A stretch of 64,000 nucleotides of DNA from Cyanobacterium aponinum PCC 10605 (lineage in GTDB: Bacteria > Cyanobacteriota > Cyanobacteriia > Cyanobacteriales > Cyanobacteriaceae), in the NCBI RefSeq assembly GCF_000317675.1, contig NC_019776.1, forward strand, positions 992,001 through 1,056,000, in the 5' to 3' direction. The position numbers were made by a program, and so were the translations under genes. Shown in pieces: positions 54,817-64,000 of the stretch (its first letter is position 1; each line of letters opens with the position of its first letter). The notes beneath the pieces are model-generated. The model did not search any database. It had not been told where the DNA came from and saw only the letters and a program-made list of their open reading frames with translations.

Positions 54817-57132
54817 TCACCGAGTATATTTTAGTAAGAGGGAGTTTGTGACGACAAAAATGGAGCTAAAAGCCATAAAAGCTCCAGCAGTGCTAGGATT
54901 TAACCAAAAATGTTGAGAGGGTAAAAGACAGCCTACGGCAATGGGAAGAGCAACCAAATTGTAACTTAATGCCCAAAAAAGATTCTGCTTGATTTTCTTT
55001 AACGTCATTTTGCTCAGGTTAATGGCGGTGATTAAGTCTGGTAATTTCCCTCTTGTTAAAACTATCCCTGCTGATTTTAAAGCAACTTCTGCTCCTTGTG
55101 CCATAGCGATCGCAATTTGGGCGGTACTCATAGCCGGAGCGTCATTGATGCCATCTCCCACCATTGCTACTAATTGATGGGGGTTTTTTTGTTGAATTTG
55201 TTGGATTAAATCACATTTCCCTTGAGGGGTTAAATCACCATAGTATTGCTCAATCCCCACTTTTTCGGCAATATATTTCACTACATCGGGGCGATCGCCA
55301 CTCATGATCATGACTTCTAAGCCCATATTTTGCAGATTTTTTACTGTTTCACGGGCAAAAGGTCGAATCTTATCCCCAAGGGCAATTACTCCGACAATAT
55401 GGCTATTCTGAGCTAAATAGACAACGGTTTTTCCCTGTGCTTCTAAAGGGTTAACTTGTTCCAAGATTTCGGTAGTAATACTAATTTGATGATCTTCTAG
55501 CCATGACGGATTACCTAAATAAAACCATGATAACTGTTCGTTGATTTCTATGATTCCTTTCACCCCTTTTCCTGAAACTGCACTTAATTCATGGGTTTTA
55601 AGGGTTGTTAAAGACTGATTCTGAGCCTGTTTAATAATGCCTTGGGCGAGGGGATGATTGGAAACCATTTCTAAGCTAGACGCAATTTGTAAAATCGATT
55701 GATGATTAAATTCTGGATGGAAGGAAAGAATAGTCGTAATAGAAGGGATACCCTCGGTTATTGTGCCTGTTTTATCAAAAACGATGGTTTTCAGGTTTTT
55801 AACTTGCTCTAATATATCTCCTCCTTTGATTAACAGTCCTTTTTCAGCTCCAATGGTTGTACCCACTAAAATAGCGGTGGGGGTAGCTAGACCTAACGCA
55901 CAAGGACAAGCTATAACTAAAACATCAATGGCTAATTTCACACTCAAAATGGCTTTGCTCGTATCTAATTCTGTCAATAGATTTGCCCAAATTTCAGTTC
56001 CCCAAAAATACCAAAAACAAAAAGTTAAAGATGCGATCGCCATTATGCCATAGGCAAAGTAACCAGACACCACATCAGCTATTTTTTGAATAGGTGCTTT
56101 ACGAGTTTGAGCTTCTTCTACCGTCGCAATAATCTGCCCTAAAACAGTTTTACTACCCGTGTTAACGGCTTCGACGATAACCATATTTTCTTGATTGATA
56201 GTACCCGCAGACACTTTATCTCCTTCGCCCTTGGATACAGGAAAAGACTCCCCCGTCAACAACGACTCGTCAATAATGGTTTTCCCTTTTACAATCACTC
56301 CATCAACGGGAAACTGCTCCCCTGACAACACCCTAACCCATTCATTAACCTTAACTCCTACTGCCGGGATTTTAACACCTTGGTCTTCCTCATAATTATT
56401 TTTACCCACTAAACGGGCAAATTGCGGTTTTAAACCCAGTAAGGTTTCCAGAGAATCCATTGCTTTGTATCTGGCATTTGATTCTAATACTCTACCTAAG
56501 AAAATAAACCCCAATAACATAACAGGTTCATCAAAAAAACATTCCCAACCCAATTCAGGAAAAATTAAAGCAATACAACTGGTGAGATAAGCGGTAGTTG
56601 CACCAATACCCACCAAACTATTCATATTCGGTTTACCGTGCCATAAACCCTGCCAACCATTAAGTAAAATTTCCCTACCCGGTATCAACAAAGCAAGGGT
56701 TGCTAATGCCCAATGAAACCAAATGTTACTGAAAAAAGTCCCTGTATGAATCCCAAAATGGTGTAAATGTCCAATAATGGAGAAAAGAAGCAGTAAACCT
56801 GCACTAATTAACTCATAAATCCTTTTTTGCTGTTCTTGTTTTCGTTTTTCTTCTATTTTGTTTTTTTGTTCCTCTTCTATTCTTTCTCCCTGCCTAACCT
56901 GACTTGGAAAACCCAATGCGGTTAATTTTTCTGCCAAAGACTGAGGTTGAATTGAGCCTTTTTCATACTCGATCGAAGCTACGGCGGTAATCAAATTGAC
57001 ATTAGCACAAATAACCCCTTGATGTCGAGTAATTTGTTTTTCTACCGCTTTCACACAGGCGGCACATTTCATGCCTTGAATATCGAGAATAAGAGTATCA
57101 ATAGAATTAAGTTTAGATTCAAGAGAAATCAT
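54817..57132 (-). CDS. Copper-translocating P1B-type ATPase (CtaA/PacS/CopA family)
   Basis: A 771-residue P1B-1 ATPase. An N-terminal heavy-metal-binding domain has GMKCAACVKAVE (Cys23, Cys26). The transmembrane CPC motif is CPCALGLATP, the phosphorylation site DKTGTITEG, and the hinge MVGDGINDAPAM. TGES-type LTGESFPV is in the actuator domain. Cyanobacteria usually have two such pumps, CtaA (import side) and PacS (thylakoid), supplying copper to plastocyanin and cytochrome oxidase; I cannot tell which from sequence alone. Next upstream is a REC-kinase gene on the same strand. Confidence 0.93.
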   Translation of the reverse strand: MISLESKLNSIDTLILDIQGMKCAACVKAVEKQITRHQGVICANVNLITAVASIEYEKGSIQPQSLAEKLTALGFPSQVRQGERIEEEQKNKIEEKRKQEQQKRIYELISAGLLLLFSIIGHLHHFGIHTGTFFSNIWFHWALATLALLIPGREILLNGWQGLWHGKPNMNSLVGIGATTAYLTSCIALIFPELGWECFFDEPVMLLGFIFLGRVLESNARYKAMDSLETLLGLKPQFARLVGKNNYEEDQGVKIPAVGVKVNEWVRVLSGEQFPVDGVIVKGKTIIDESLLTGESFPVSKGEGDKVSAGTINQENMVIVEAVNTGSKTVLGQIIATVEEAQTRKAPIQKIADVVSGYFAYGIMAIASLTFCFWYFWGTEIWANLLTELDTSKAILSVKLAIDVLVIACPCALGLATPTAILVGTTIGAEKGLLIKGGDILEQVKNLKTIVFDKTGTITEGIPSITTILSFHPEFNHQSILQIASSLEMVSNHPLAQGIIKQAQNQSLTTLKTHELSAVSGKGVKGIIEINEQLSWFYLGNPSWLEDHQISITTEILEQVNPLEAQGKTVVYLAQNSHIVGVIALGDKIRPFARETVKNLQNMGLEVMIMSGDRPDVVKYIAEKVGIEQYYGDLTPQGKCDLIQQIQQKNPHQLVAMVGDGINDAPAMSTAQIAIAMAQGAEVALKSAGIVLTRGKLPDLITAINLSKMTLKKIKQNLFWALSYNLVALPIAVGCLLPSQHFWLNPSTAGAFMAFSSIFVVTNSLLLKYTR

Positions 57133-57247
57133 TATGAATTAAATAAGTTATAGGAAATTATTAAAATTGAGTGTTTTTAGTAATCGGCTAATGTCGATTC
57201 TTTCAAATAGTTAACAAGACTTTGTTATTCACTACACTTACACTAAC

Positions 57248-58351
57248 TTATGCCTCACCTAGAGGTAAAATGACATGAACCACTGTCTGGTTGTTAATAA
57301 GACTTTCAATTCTAATTGAACCCTGATAGATATTGATTAATTTTTTGACGATTGCTAGTCCTAAACCGCAACCTTCTTGAGAGAAAAATTCTTGGTGAAA
57401 CTGTCGAAATGAGCCAATTTCTTCTAATTGTTCTGATGTCATGCACTTACCTTCATTGATTATAAATAGATGGTAAGAATCATCATCGCTAATTTTACTT
57501 AAAATTTTAACATGCTGCCCTTGATGGGAGAATTTAAAGCTATTATTAACTAATTCTTTGACTATTCTATGTAAATCACTCTCTGAAGTTTTAATAGATG
57601 CCTCCTCTATCTCCAAAGCTAAATCTGATTTTCTGTTAAATGCTTCTGCTTCTATTTTGGCAATATTTTCAATAATAGTTTTTGTAAAACAACTATATTG
57701 TTTTTGACGGGTTTCTTCTAATTTTTCGGAATTATTGGTAAGAAATTCTAAATAGGTATAAAGAACAAATTTTTCACTAATTTGATGTAATCGTTGAGAA
57801 GAATCTAAAAGAGTCTTTGCCATGTCTTTAATTTCTTCGACACTCATAGATTCAGCGTATTCATTCAGCAATGAAGCAGATACCATCATGCCATTTAAAG
57901 GGGTATAAAGTTCATGGGGCAAGGCTTTTTGTATTCGACTACTTAATTCATCAATTTTGTCTTGTGCTTGTTTCTTCATTTTTTGATGTTTTGCTAGGCA
58001 TGTATTCACTGCCGTAAACAATTCATCGGGAGTAAAAGGTTTAGTTAAATAATCGTCAGCACCTAATTCCATTCCTTTCCGAAAGTAGGGGCGATCGGAT
58101 TTTGCTGTTAAAAAAATAAAAGGAATATTATCGGTTTTACCATCTTTTTTTAATTCCGTCAGAACCTGATAACCGTCTAAATTGGGCATCATTACATCGC
58201 ATAAAATTAAGTCAGGCATTTCTTCTTTTGCAAGTTCAACTCCTTCGCTTCCATTGTCAGCAGTAATAGTATAAAAGTTTGATAGGTCTAGGATTTGTTT
58301 AATATTTCTAGCAATGTTTATTTCATCTTCAATGACCAAAATTTTTTCCAT
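57248..58351 (-). CDS. Receiver-histidine kinase hybrid (REC-HisKA-HATPase)
   Basis: A 367-residue soluble protein. The receiver has Asp52 (LILCDVMMPNLDG) and the Lys in YLTKPF. A short linker leads to an H-box with His146 (ALPHELYTPLNG) and a HATPase with N-box KELVNNSFKFSHQ and G2 box GCGLGLAIV. The G1 box is degenerate (NEGKCM). The REC-first arrangement suggests it accepts signal from another kinase and passes it on. It is divergent from the CBS-REC-PAS kinase and 115 bp upstream of the copper ATPase gene, so a role in metal or redox sensing is possible but unproven. Confidence 0.88.
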   Translation of the reverse strand: MEKILVIEDEINIARNIKQILDLSNFYTITADNGSEGVELAKEEMPDLILCDVMMPNLDGYQVLTELKKDGKTDNIPFIFLTAKSDRPYFRKGMELGADDYLTKPFTPDELFTAVNTCLAKHQKMKKQAQDKIDELSSRIQKALPHELYTPLNGMMVSASLLNEYAESMSVEEIKDMAKTLLDSSQRLHQISEKFVLYTYLEFLTNNSEKLEETRQKQYSCFTKTIIENIAKIEAEAFNRKSDLALEIEEASIKTSESDLHRIVKELVNNSFKFSHQGQHVKILSKISDDDSYHLFIINEGKCMTSEQLEEIGSFRQFHQEFFSQEGCGLGLAIVKKLINIYQGSIRIESLINNQTVVHVILPLGEA

Positions 58352-59031
58352 AGCTTGAGATAGTTTTTGATAATAAATTTAATGTTTAGATCTATTTCTA
58401 AAAAGTTTCTAGCTTGTAATGTTTTTTTATATTTATTTTTACCATTGCTTTTATATATTTTTTCTTTGTACTTTTTTGATAATTGTCTAAACAGTTTTTG
58501 TTTAACAGTATCATTATAATTTATTTTCTAATGCTCTATCATTCTTTTTTATGATCGTCATTTTTTTATAAAATTACTTTATACTTAAGTACAATATTTT
58601 GCTATATTATCAACACTTATGAATAAATACTTTATTTTTTTATTTTAATCATTTTGCATACCTATGTATATATCATTGATCTTGTAATTTTCAAAATAAA
58701 AGAGTAAGTAGAAAATACAATATTCTCTTTTTAAGTTTAAAATATTATTGATATAATAAAAGAAGTTTGTAAAATTATTTTGAACATTGGGAAAATAAAA
58801 AACGTGGGCAGTAAGAATTATTTTGATTATTTTTTGTTAATATTTAAAACATTCAACAAAAATATTTAAAATCCCAAAAAGATTGACAGATTAACTGTTG
58901 GATACTTTTACAATTATCAGAAATTAGCAAGACTATTTTTTTTGAGTTTAATTTGAACGATTCAATAAGAAGGGTATTGAATAATGCTGAGCAAAATTTA
59001 TCAAAAACAACTCTTATGATATAAAAAATAA
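58352..59031. other. 680-bp AT-rich divergent intergenic region
   Basis: Separates two divergent sensor kinase genes. Very AT-rich, with no recognised gene, palindrome or repeat family. The 72-codon minus-strand frame at its right edge overlaps the kinase start and has no family features. Confidence 0.5.
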
Positions 59032-62000
59032 ATGATTGACTATCAACCCTTGACTGTTTCTCCGGGAACAAAACTCTCGGCAGTTATTGCTTTAATGAGT
59101 GAATGTAATAATCATTGTTCTCTACTCTCAAATTATAGTGATGAGTGTCAGAGATTTTCTCGTGGTAGTTGTGTTTTAGTGATTGAAAAAAATAAAGTAA
59201 AAGGAATAATTACAGAAAGAGATATTTTGCAATATAAGGCTTTAGGACTTGATTTATCAGAAACTAAGGCAAAAAAGGTGATGAGTAGCCCAGTTTTTTC
59301 TATTAGCCCTTCTGCGTCTTTATGGGAGTTGCAAAAACAAATGGAAACGAAAAAGGTTCGTCATTTGGTTTGTTGCAATAAAAGAGGGGAGTTAGTGGGG
59401 GTTGTTACTCAAACTTCTTTGTTGCGTTCTCTTAATCCTATCGAAATGACTAATGTAATAGAATTATTGCGCGATCGCATCTATAAATTAGAAAATCAAT
59501 TAAAAGTTTTTGCCCAATTTGTGAATCATGAACAGAGTTTGGAAAAAATAAAGTCAGTAAATATACTGATGATCGAGGATAATGCCACCACTGTAGAAAT
59601 ACTTAAAAGACGTTTGGGCTTAGAGTCAGACTATAAATTTAATGTTATTCACTATTCAACTCTGAAAGAAGGAAAAGATGCTGTCACCGTTTATGGCAGA
59701 AACTATTTTAATTTGGTGATTTTAGATCTTAATTTGACGGACAGTCAAGGATTGAGTACCCTAGAAACATTCAAGGAGAACTTTCCGGAAATTGCCACTA
59801 TTGTCCTAACTGCTGAATATCAAAAAAAAGTCGCTTTAAATGCGATTAAAAAAGGCGCGCAAGACTATCTGATAAAATCTATCTTTTTAGGACAAAAAAA
59901 CATCGAGCAAGACTGCTTTATCTTACCACTTTTAACAGCGATCGAGAGACAAGAAAAAGAAAACCAAATTGAAAAACAAAATATTGAAATTTATCTTGCT
60001 AATGAAAAGTTAAAACATTCATTAAATGAAAATAAACAAATTAAAAAAACCTTAGAAGACTTTAATTTATTATTAAATAATCGGGTTAAACAAAAAACGT
60101 CTATTCTAAGAAAAATAGTAGATAAACTTAATCAAGAAATTAAAGAGAGAAAACAAATTGAAAAAAATCTAACTTTAAGTGAAAATAAACTGGATAGAAT
60201 TATTAATGATGCTTCTGAAGGTATTTTAATTGTTGATTCAGAGGGGACTATTGTTTTTGCTAATGCTGAAGCCACAAGAATTTTACAAAAAGCAGATGAA
60301 AATATTATTGGGAATAAATTTGATATTCCGATTATTAATAATCAGCCTTTAGATTTAACATTAGTCGATAAAAATGGACAGCAATTATTTGAAGAGGTCA
60401 GAGTATCCTCCACAGAATGGGAAGGAAAATTAGCTAATTTAGTAATTTTGAGAAATGTTAGTGAACGCATAGAATATGAACAAAATCTTGCTGAAAATGA
60501 AGAAAAATTCCGCCAGTTAGCTGAGAATATAGAAGAAGTTTTCTATATTTTTGATATTCAAAAAAATCAGTTAATTTATCTCAGTTCTGTTTTTCAGAAA
60601 ATTTGGGGTTTGTCACAACAAAAAGTTTTAAAAAATCCAGAAATATGGTTAAAATCTATTCATCCTTCAGATTACAAAAATTTAACTAATCATTGGTTAA
60701 CAAACCCTACATTAATTTATGACCATTATCGAGAAAATACCGAGGTCGAATATAGAATTATTAGACCTGATAAAAAAATTCGTTGGATTAATCACAAAAG
60801 TTTTACCGTTAAAGATAAACGGGGTTCAATTTACCGCATCGTGGGCATTTTGACTGATATTACCGAGCTCCGTCAAACTCAAGAATATCTGCAACAGCTA
60901 AATCGAGAATTAGAAGATAAAGTTGATTTACATACTAGAGAGTTATTGAATTTTAAATCGGCTTTGGATCAATCGGCAATTGTAACAATTTCTGACCCCT
61001 ATGGAAATATTACCTATGTTAATGATCAATTTTGCCAAATTTCTGGTTATTCCCAAGAAGAATTATTAGGACAAAATCATCGAATTGTAAACTCTCACTA
61101 TCATCCTGACGAATTTTGGCAAGAGTTTTGGATGACTATTTCTCAAGGTAATATCTGGCGTGGAGAGGTAAAAAACATTAAGAAAAATGGTGGTTATTTT
61201 TGGGTTGATATGGTTGTTGTTCCTTTTTTTGATCACTATCAAGCTATCTCCCAATATATTGCTATTCGCTACGATATTACAGAGCGAAAAGAAGCTCAAG
61301 AAATTATTGAACGTAATTTAGCTACTTTTGATGTTGCCGCCGATGGTTTGGCAATTTTAGAGGGCGATCGCTATATATATATGAATAGATTACATTTAGA
61401 AATATTCGGTTATTCTAGCATTGAAGACTTACCCGAAAATAATTGGCGTTGTCTTTATGAAACCGATCAAATTAATCTTATTGAAACAGAGATTTTCCCT
61501 CTATTAATGGTAAATAAAAAATGGACAGGAGAAGCGATCGCAAAAAGGAAAGACGGTACAACTTTTCCTGAAGAATTATCTTTAACTCTTACTGATAAAG
61601 GTTATTTAATTTGTGTTTGCCGTGATATCACCCAAAGAAAAAAATCAGAAAGGCAATTGAGGGAAGCATTAGCTAAAGCCGAAGAAGTCAATGAATTGAA
61701 ATCTCGACTAATTAACCTTACTAGCCATGAATTTCGCACTCCCTTAACGGTTATAGCCTCTTCTGTGGGCATCTTAAAGAGTTTTAGAGATAGACTTTCC
61801 CCTGAACAACAAGCAGAACACTTTAATACTATAGAAACTTATATTCAACATACCACTGAGTTACTCGACGATATATTATTAATTAATCGTTCAGAAACAA
61901 AACAATTACACTATCAACCCCAACAAATAAATATTAAGGATTTTTGTCTGCATCTAGTGAATCATTTACAAAATACCTATGGTGAATATCAAATCATATT

Positions 62001-62379
62001 TGAAATAAATAATGAATCATCCCTCGAAGAAGAGCAATATAATAGACTTTTAGATCCTAAATTACTAACTCAAATTTTGACGAATCTTGTGTCTAACAGT
62101 GTCAAATACTCTGGGGTTAATAGTCGTATCGATGTTTTACTGATTGTAGAGGCTAAAAATATTATCTTGCAGGTTAAAGATAGGGGTATTGGCATTCCCG
62201 TCAATGACCAAAAATATTTGTTTGATACTTTTTATCGTGGAGATAATGTAGGCAATATTCAAGGTACAGGATTAGGACTCCCTATCGTTAAGGAATGTGT
62301 TAACCTTTGCAAAGGCACTATTACTTTTACAAGTGTCATCAATCAGGGAACAACTTTTTCTATTAATATACCTTGTTAA
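59032..62379 (+). CDS. Multi-sensor histidine kinase: 2xCBS-REC-4xPAS-HisKA-HATPase
   Basis: A 1115-residue kinase from ATG at 59032. Two CBS domains (about 5-135; VIEKNKVKGIITERDIL and VRHLVCCNKRGELVGVV) precede a receiver with Asp232 (LVILDLNLTD). A coiled coil and four PAS domains follow near 386-480, 497-620 (PAS-PAC, IVGILTDITEL), 641-755 and 765-875. The H-box has His899 (LTSHEFRTPLTVI), and the HATPase keeps NLVSNSVKYS, VKDRGIGIP and GTGLGLPIV. CBS domains usually bind adenine nucleotides, so this may integrate energy state with redox or light cues. No membrane span; no cognate regulator is adjacent. Confidence 0.93.
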   Translation: MIDYQPLTVSPGTKLSAVIALMSECNNHCSLLSNYSDECQRFSRGSCVLVIEKNKVKGIITERDILQYKALGLDLSETKAKKVMSSPVFSISPSASLWELQKQMETKKVRHLVCCNKRGELVGVVTQTSLLRSLNPIEMTNVIELLRDRIYKLENQLKVFAQFVNHEQSLEKIKSVNILMIEDNATTVEILKRRLGLESDYKFNVIHYSTLKEGKDAVTVYGRNYFNLVILDLNLTDSQGLSTLETFKENFPEIATIVLTAEYQKKVALNAIKKGAQDYLIKSIFLGQKNIEQDCFILPLLTAIERQEKENQIEKQNIEIYLANEKLKHSLNENKQIKKTLEDFNLLLNNRVKQKTSILRKIVDKLNQEIKERKQIEKNLTLSENKLDRIINDASEGILIVDSEGTIVFANAEATRILQKADENIIGNKFDIPIINNQPLDLTLVDKNGQQLFEEVRVSSTEWEGKLANLVILRNVSERIEYEQNLAENEEKFRQLAENIEEVFYIFDIQKNQLIYLSSVFQKIWGLSQQKVLKNPEIWLKSIHPSDYKNLTNHWLTNPTLIYDHYRENTEVEYRIIRPDKKIRWINHKSFTVKDKRGSIYRIVGILTDITELRQTQEYLQQLNRELEDKVDLHTRELLNFKSALDQSAIVTISDPYGNITYVNDQFCQISGYSQEELLGQNHRIVNSHYHPDEFWQEFWMTISQGNIWRGEVKNIKKNGGYFWVDMVVVPFFDHYQAISQYIAIRYDITERKEAQEIIERNLATFDVAADGLAILEGDRYIYMNRLHLEIFGYSSIEDLPENNWRCLYETDQINLIETEIFPLLMVNKKWTGEAIAKRKDGTTFPEELSLTLTDKGYLICVCRDITQRKKSERQLREALAKAEEVNELKSRLINLTSHEFRTPLTVIASSVGILKSFRDRLSPEQQAEHFNTIETYIQHTTELLDDILLINRSETKQLHYQPQQINIKDFCLHLVNHLQNTYGEYQIIFEINNESSLEEEQYNRLLDPKLLTQILTNLVSNSVKYSGVNSRIDVLLIVEAKNIILQVKDRGIGIPVNDQKYLFDTFYRGDNVGNIQGTGLGLPIVKECVNLCKGTITFTSVINQGTTFSINIPC

Positions 62380-62510
62380 CTGGAGTTCGAGATAAATTTT
62401 CATCTCTAAGTGATGGCAAAAATGGCAAGAGGCAAACCCCCCTTTATCCCCCCTCTCGAGGGGGGAGGGCAAAGGTAAATAGTTGATAATTAAGAATTAA
62501 AAACTCAGAA
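62378..62510 (+). repeat. Repeat-like tail after the CBS kinase gene, with hairpin copy 3
   Basis: The kinase TAA stop (62377-62379) is followed by CTGGAGTTCGAGATAAATTT, resembling the family's right end. Then comes the third CTCGAG-centred hairpin, CCCCCCTCTCGAGGGGGG at 62448-62465 within the conserved AAACCCCCCTTTAT...AGGGCAAA unit, and AATAGTTGATAATTAAGAAT, the same tail as the copy near 50120. Confidence 0.65.
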
Positions 62511-62561
62511 CTTATTTCCCCCTCTTCCCTTATCACCTGATCCCCTTTAGGTATGGGAGCG

Positions 62562-64000
62562 TCAAATTCTCATTTTCAATTTATCCCACTGTTTGAGATA
62601 TTTACTACCTAATCCGTGATTATTTTTGTCGAATAAAGATTTAATGGTTATTTTAGTGCGATCGAGGATTAAAAACCAAATAAAGCAATAACCCCAGTTA
62701 AATAAAGCCCACGCAAAACCAATAGGTTTAATTAGATCGAAAAAGCCGAATATGGCTAATAATGTGGAAATGGTGACAGAAATTCCCGTTGCCAATAAAA
62801 AGGGTTTAGCAGGGGATAAAGTCCAAAAAGCATCCCTTGTGCGCACAGAATATAAAGTCATCATGCCTAATAAGGCAATATTAAAGAAAACTAGGGTTTG
62901 TAACGGAGTTGCGGCGGCTGGGTGTAATTTATCAGTAACTTCAAAAAATGTCCAATATTTCTTCGCTAGGAAATAAATTAAAAAGGTCGCAGTAACATTA
63001 ATTGCGCCTAAAACACTGGCAGTGGTTAACACCTCACTCATTTTCCATTGTTGTGGTTTTGGTGCTATCTTAGCGTTATCAAAGGCGATAGTCATAATTG
63101 CACCATCATTGAGCAAGGCTAATAACACAATCATGATCGCTGTTAGAGGATAGCTGTCGAAAAATAAAATTGCTAGGGTGGTAAATACCAATATCTGTAC
63201 CGTTGCTGTAATACGATATAGGGTATAGTTAGTCATTCTGGCGAAAATTTGCCGACTCAGTTTAATGGCATCAACAATGACAGACAGCCCCGGAGATAGT
63301 AAGACAATATCTGCCGCCGCCCGTGCCGCATCGGTTGCCCCAGAAACAGCAATTCCTACATCAGCTTTTTTCAAAGCAGGAGCATCATTAACCCCGTCTC
63401 CTGTCATCCCGACAATATTACCATGTTTTTGAAAAGTGTCCACAATGTGATATTTGTCTTCAGGAAAAACTTGTCCAAAGCCATCGGCTTGTAAGATTTG
63501 CTCGTCTAATTGAGCGATCATGGTAGCTGGAGTTTCTCGAAAGATTTTAGCATCTAATATATCTGTACCGAGTCCTAATTGACGGCTAGTTTCCTTTCCG
63601 ATTAAGACTTGATCCCCTGTTACCATTTTGACTGGTACGCCTAGTTTACCGGCTTCTGTGATGGTCATTTTTGAGTCTGGGCGGGGGGGATCAAATAAAG
63701 AAATAACTCCTAATAAATGCCATTCTCCTTGCTCATTGGTTTTAGCCACTCCTAAAGCACGATAACCTTTTTTAGCATAAGATTCGATCGCATTATTGAC
63801 TTTCGCTTTTATTTTTCCTTTATCTATAGCTAAATCGAGAATAACTTGGGGAGCACCTTTACTAACGGCAAATTTTTTCCCTTCTGTAGTTTTTACAAGG
63901 GCTTCAGTTCGTTTACTGATGGGATCAAAAGGAGTAAAGTGAGTAACTTGATAGTTGTTTAATTGTTCCGTGTTGGTTAAATTAGAGGTGATAACGCTAT
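62562..64000 (-). CDS. P3A-type plasma-membrane H+-ATPase, C-terminal part (5' end off window)
   Basis: The minus-strand frame is open from the window edge to TAG near 62562, giving about 479 C-terminal residues. It includes THFTPFDPISKRTEALVKT (nucleotide-binding region, before residue 50 of this fragment), SKGAPQVILDL, GVISLFDPPRPDSK, KMVTGDQVLIGKE, and the hinge MTGDGVNDAPALKKADVG, followed by six hydrophobic segments. The FDPxxKRTEA and KMVTGDQ..IGKET patterns match proton-pumping PMA1-like ATPases rather than Ca or Mg pumps. Such pumps in cyanobacteria are linked to pH and bicarbonate energetics. The phosphorylation site lies upstream, outside the window. An internal GTG start near 63749 would be wrong, since the frame continues. 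Confidence 0.9.
   Translation of the reverse strand, partial: SVITSNLTNTEQLNNYQVTHFTPFDPISKRTEALVKTTEGKKFAVSKGAPQVILDLAIDKGKIKAKVNNAIESYAKKGYRALGVAKTNEQGEWHLLGVISLFDPPRPDSKMTITEAGKLGVPVKMVTGDQVLIGKETSRQLGLGTDILDAKIFRETPATMIAQLDEQILQADGFGQVFPEDKYHIVDTFQKHGNIVGMTGDGVNDAPALKKADVGIAVSGATDAARAAADIVLLSPGLSVIVDAIKLSRQIFARMTNYTLYRITATVQILVFTTLAILFFDSYPLTAIMIVLLALLNDGAIMTIAFDNAKIAPKPQQWKMSEVLTTASVLGAINVTATFLIYFLAKKYWTFFEVTDKLHPAAATPLQTLVFFNIALLGMMTLYSVRTRDAFWTLSPAKPFLLATGISVTISTLLAIFGFFDLIKPIGFAWALFNWGYCFIWFLILDRTKITIKSLFDKNNHGLGSKYLKQWDKLKMRI

Noticed and set aside
58853-59071. 72-codon minus-strand open frame at the CBS kinase start
   Set aside because: Overlaps the real kinase start on the opposite strand and has no recognisable features.
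62562-63749. Proton ATPase as a complete 395-residue gene
   Set aside because: The frame stays open upstream to the window edge and encodes conserved P-type ATPase sequence, so the gene is only cut by the window.
1-64000. tRNA or rRNA genes
   Set aside because: No intergenic segment showed a cloverleaf with a GTTCRA-type loop or rRNA-like sequence by eye.

Overview
The window is chromosomal DNA from a low-GC unicellular cyanobacterium. The evidence is a psbA (D1) gene, a complete ccmK2-ccmK1-ccmL-ccmM-ccmN carboxysome operon, a CpcS-type phycobilin lyase, an RbcR-type LysR regulator, a cyanobacterial ArgZ arginine dihydrolase, and many GCGATCGC (HIP1) octamers in AT-rich DNA. Gene order and protein types resemble Synechocystis/Geminocystis/Cyanobacterium relatives; the exact genus cannot be fixed from sequence alone. 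I saw no rRNA, tRNA or CRISPR array.

Layout. 1-2.1 kb: the 5' part of a secreted phytase-like gene, then two adjacent type II toxin-antitoxin modules, one with a frameshifted YoeB/Txe toxin. 2.3-7.9 kb: secA, a 1.1-kb repeat-filled intergenic region, a TPR-like protein and cpcS. 8.0-12.1 kb: the ccm operon on the minus strand. 12.5-16.9 kb: galE, a four-helix-bundle remnant, prfC and psbA with a consensus promoter. 17.2-23.8 kb: one giant CheA-like hybrid kinase with four Hpt domains. 23.8-33.7 kb: coaD, a WCGLC thioredoxin, a NnrU/Z-ISO-like membrane protein, rbcR, a small Psb35-like protein, a DUF697-type GTPase, a GT39-like glycosyltransferase with a TPR tail, and a REC-GGDEF-EAL protein. 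34.4-43.4 kb: phosphoketolase, an RNase D-like exonuclease, a small conserved protein, dnaG, an orphan MNT nucleotidyltransferase, ispE and a HerA-like ATPase. 43.5-45.05 kb: a TnpB-only IS605-type element. 45.1-49.7 kb: a histidine kinase lacking the phospho-acceptor His, translationally coupled to a UbiB-family kinase, then a GH13 enzyme. 50.5-64 kb: argZ, a membrane fusion protein, a Cu P-type ATPase, two sensor kinases and the 3' part of a P-type H+-ATPase gene.

How the genes work together. The window carries CO2 fixation and its control (carboxysome shell, CcmM scaffold, RbcR, phosphoketolase), photosystem II and phycobilisome upkeep (psbA, Psb35-like protein, cpcS), nitrogen recycling (argZ), and a dense set of signalling proteins (the four-Hpt CheA, three other histidine kinases and one c-di-GMP enzyme), several next to metal or ion pumps.

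The most unusual structure is non-coding. A mosaic family of intergenic repeats (TAACCTCAGTT ... gtcaggt-rich core ... AACTCAGGTTAA, with interchangeable perfect palindromes inside) recurs through the window. At four separate genes (rbcR, the GH13 gene, argZ and the membrane fusion gene) the first bases of the element are exactly the TAA stop codon of the gene.
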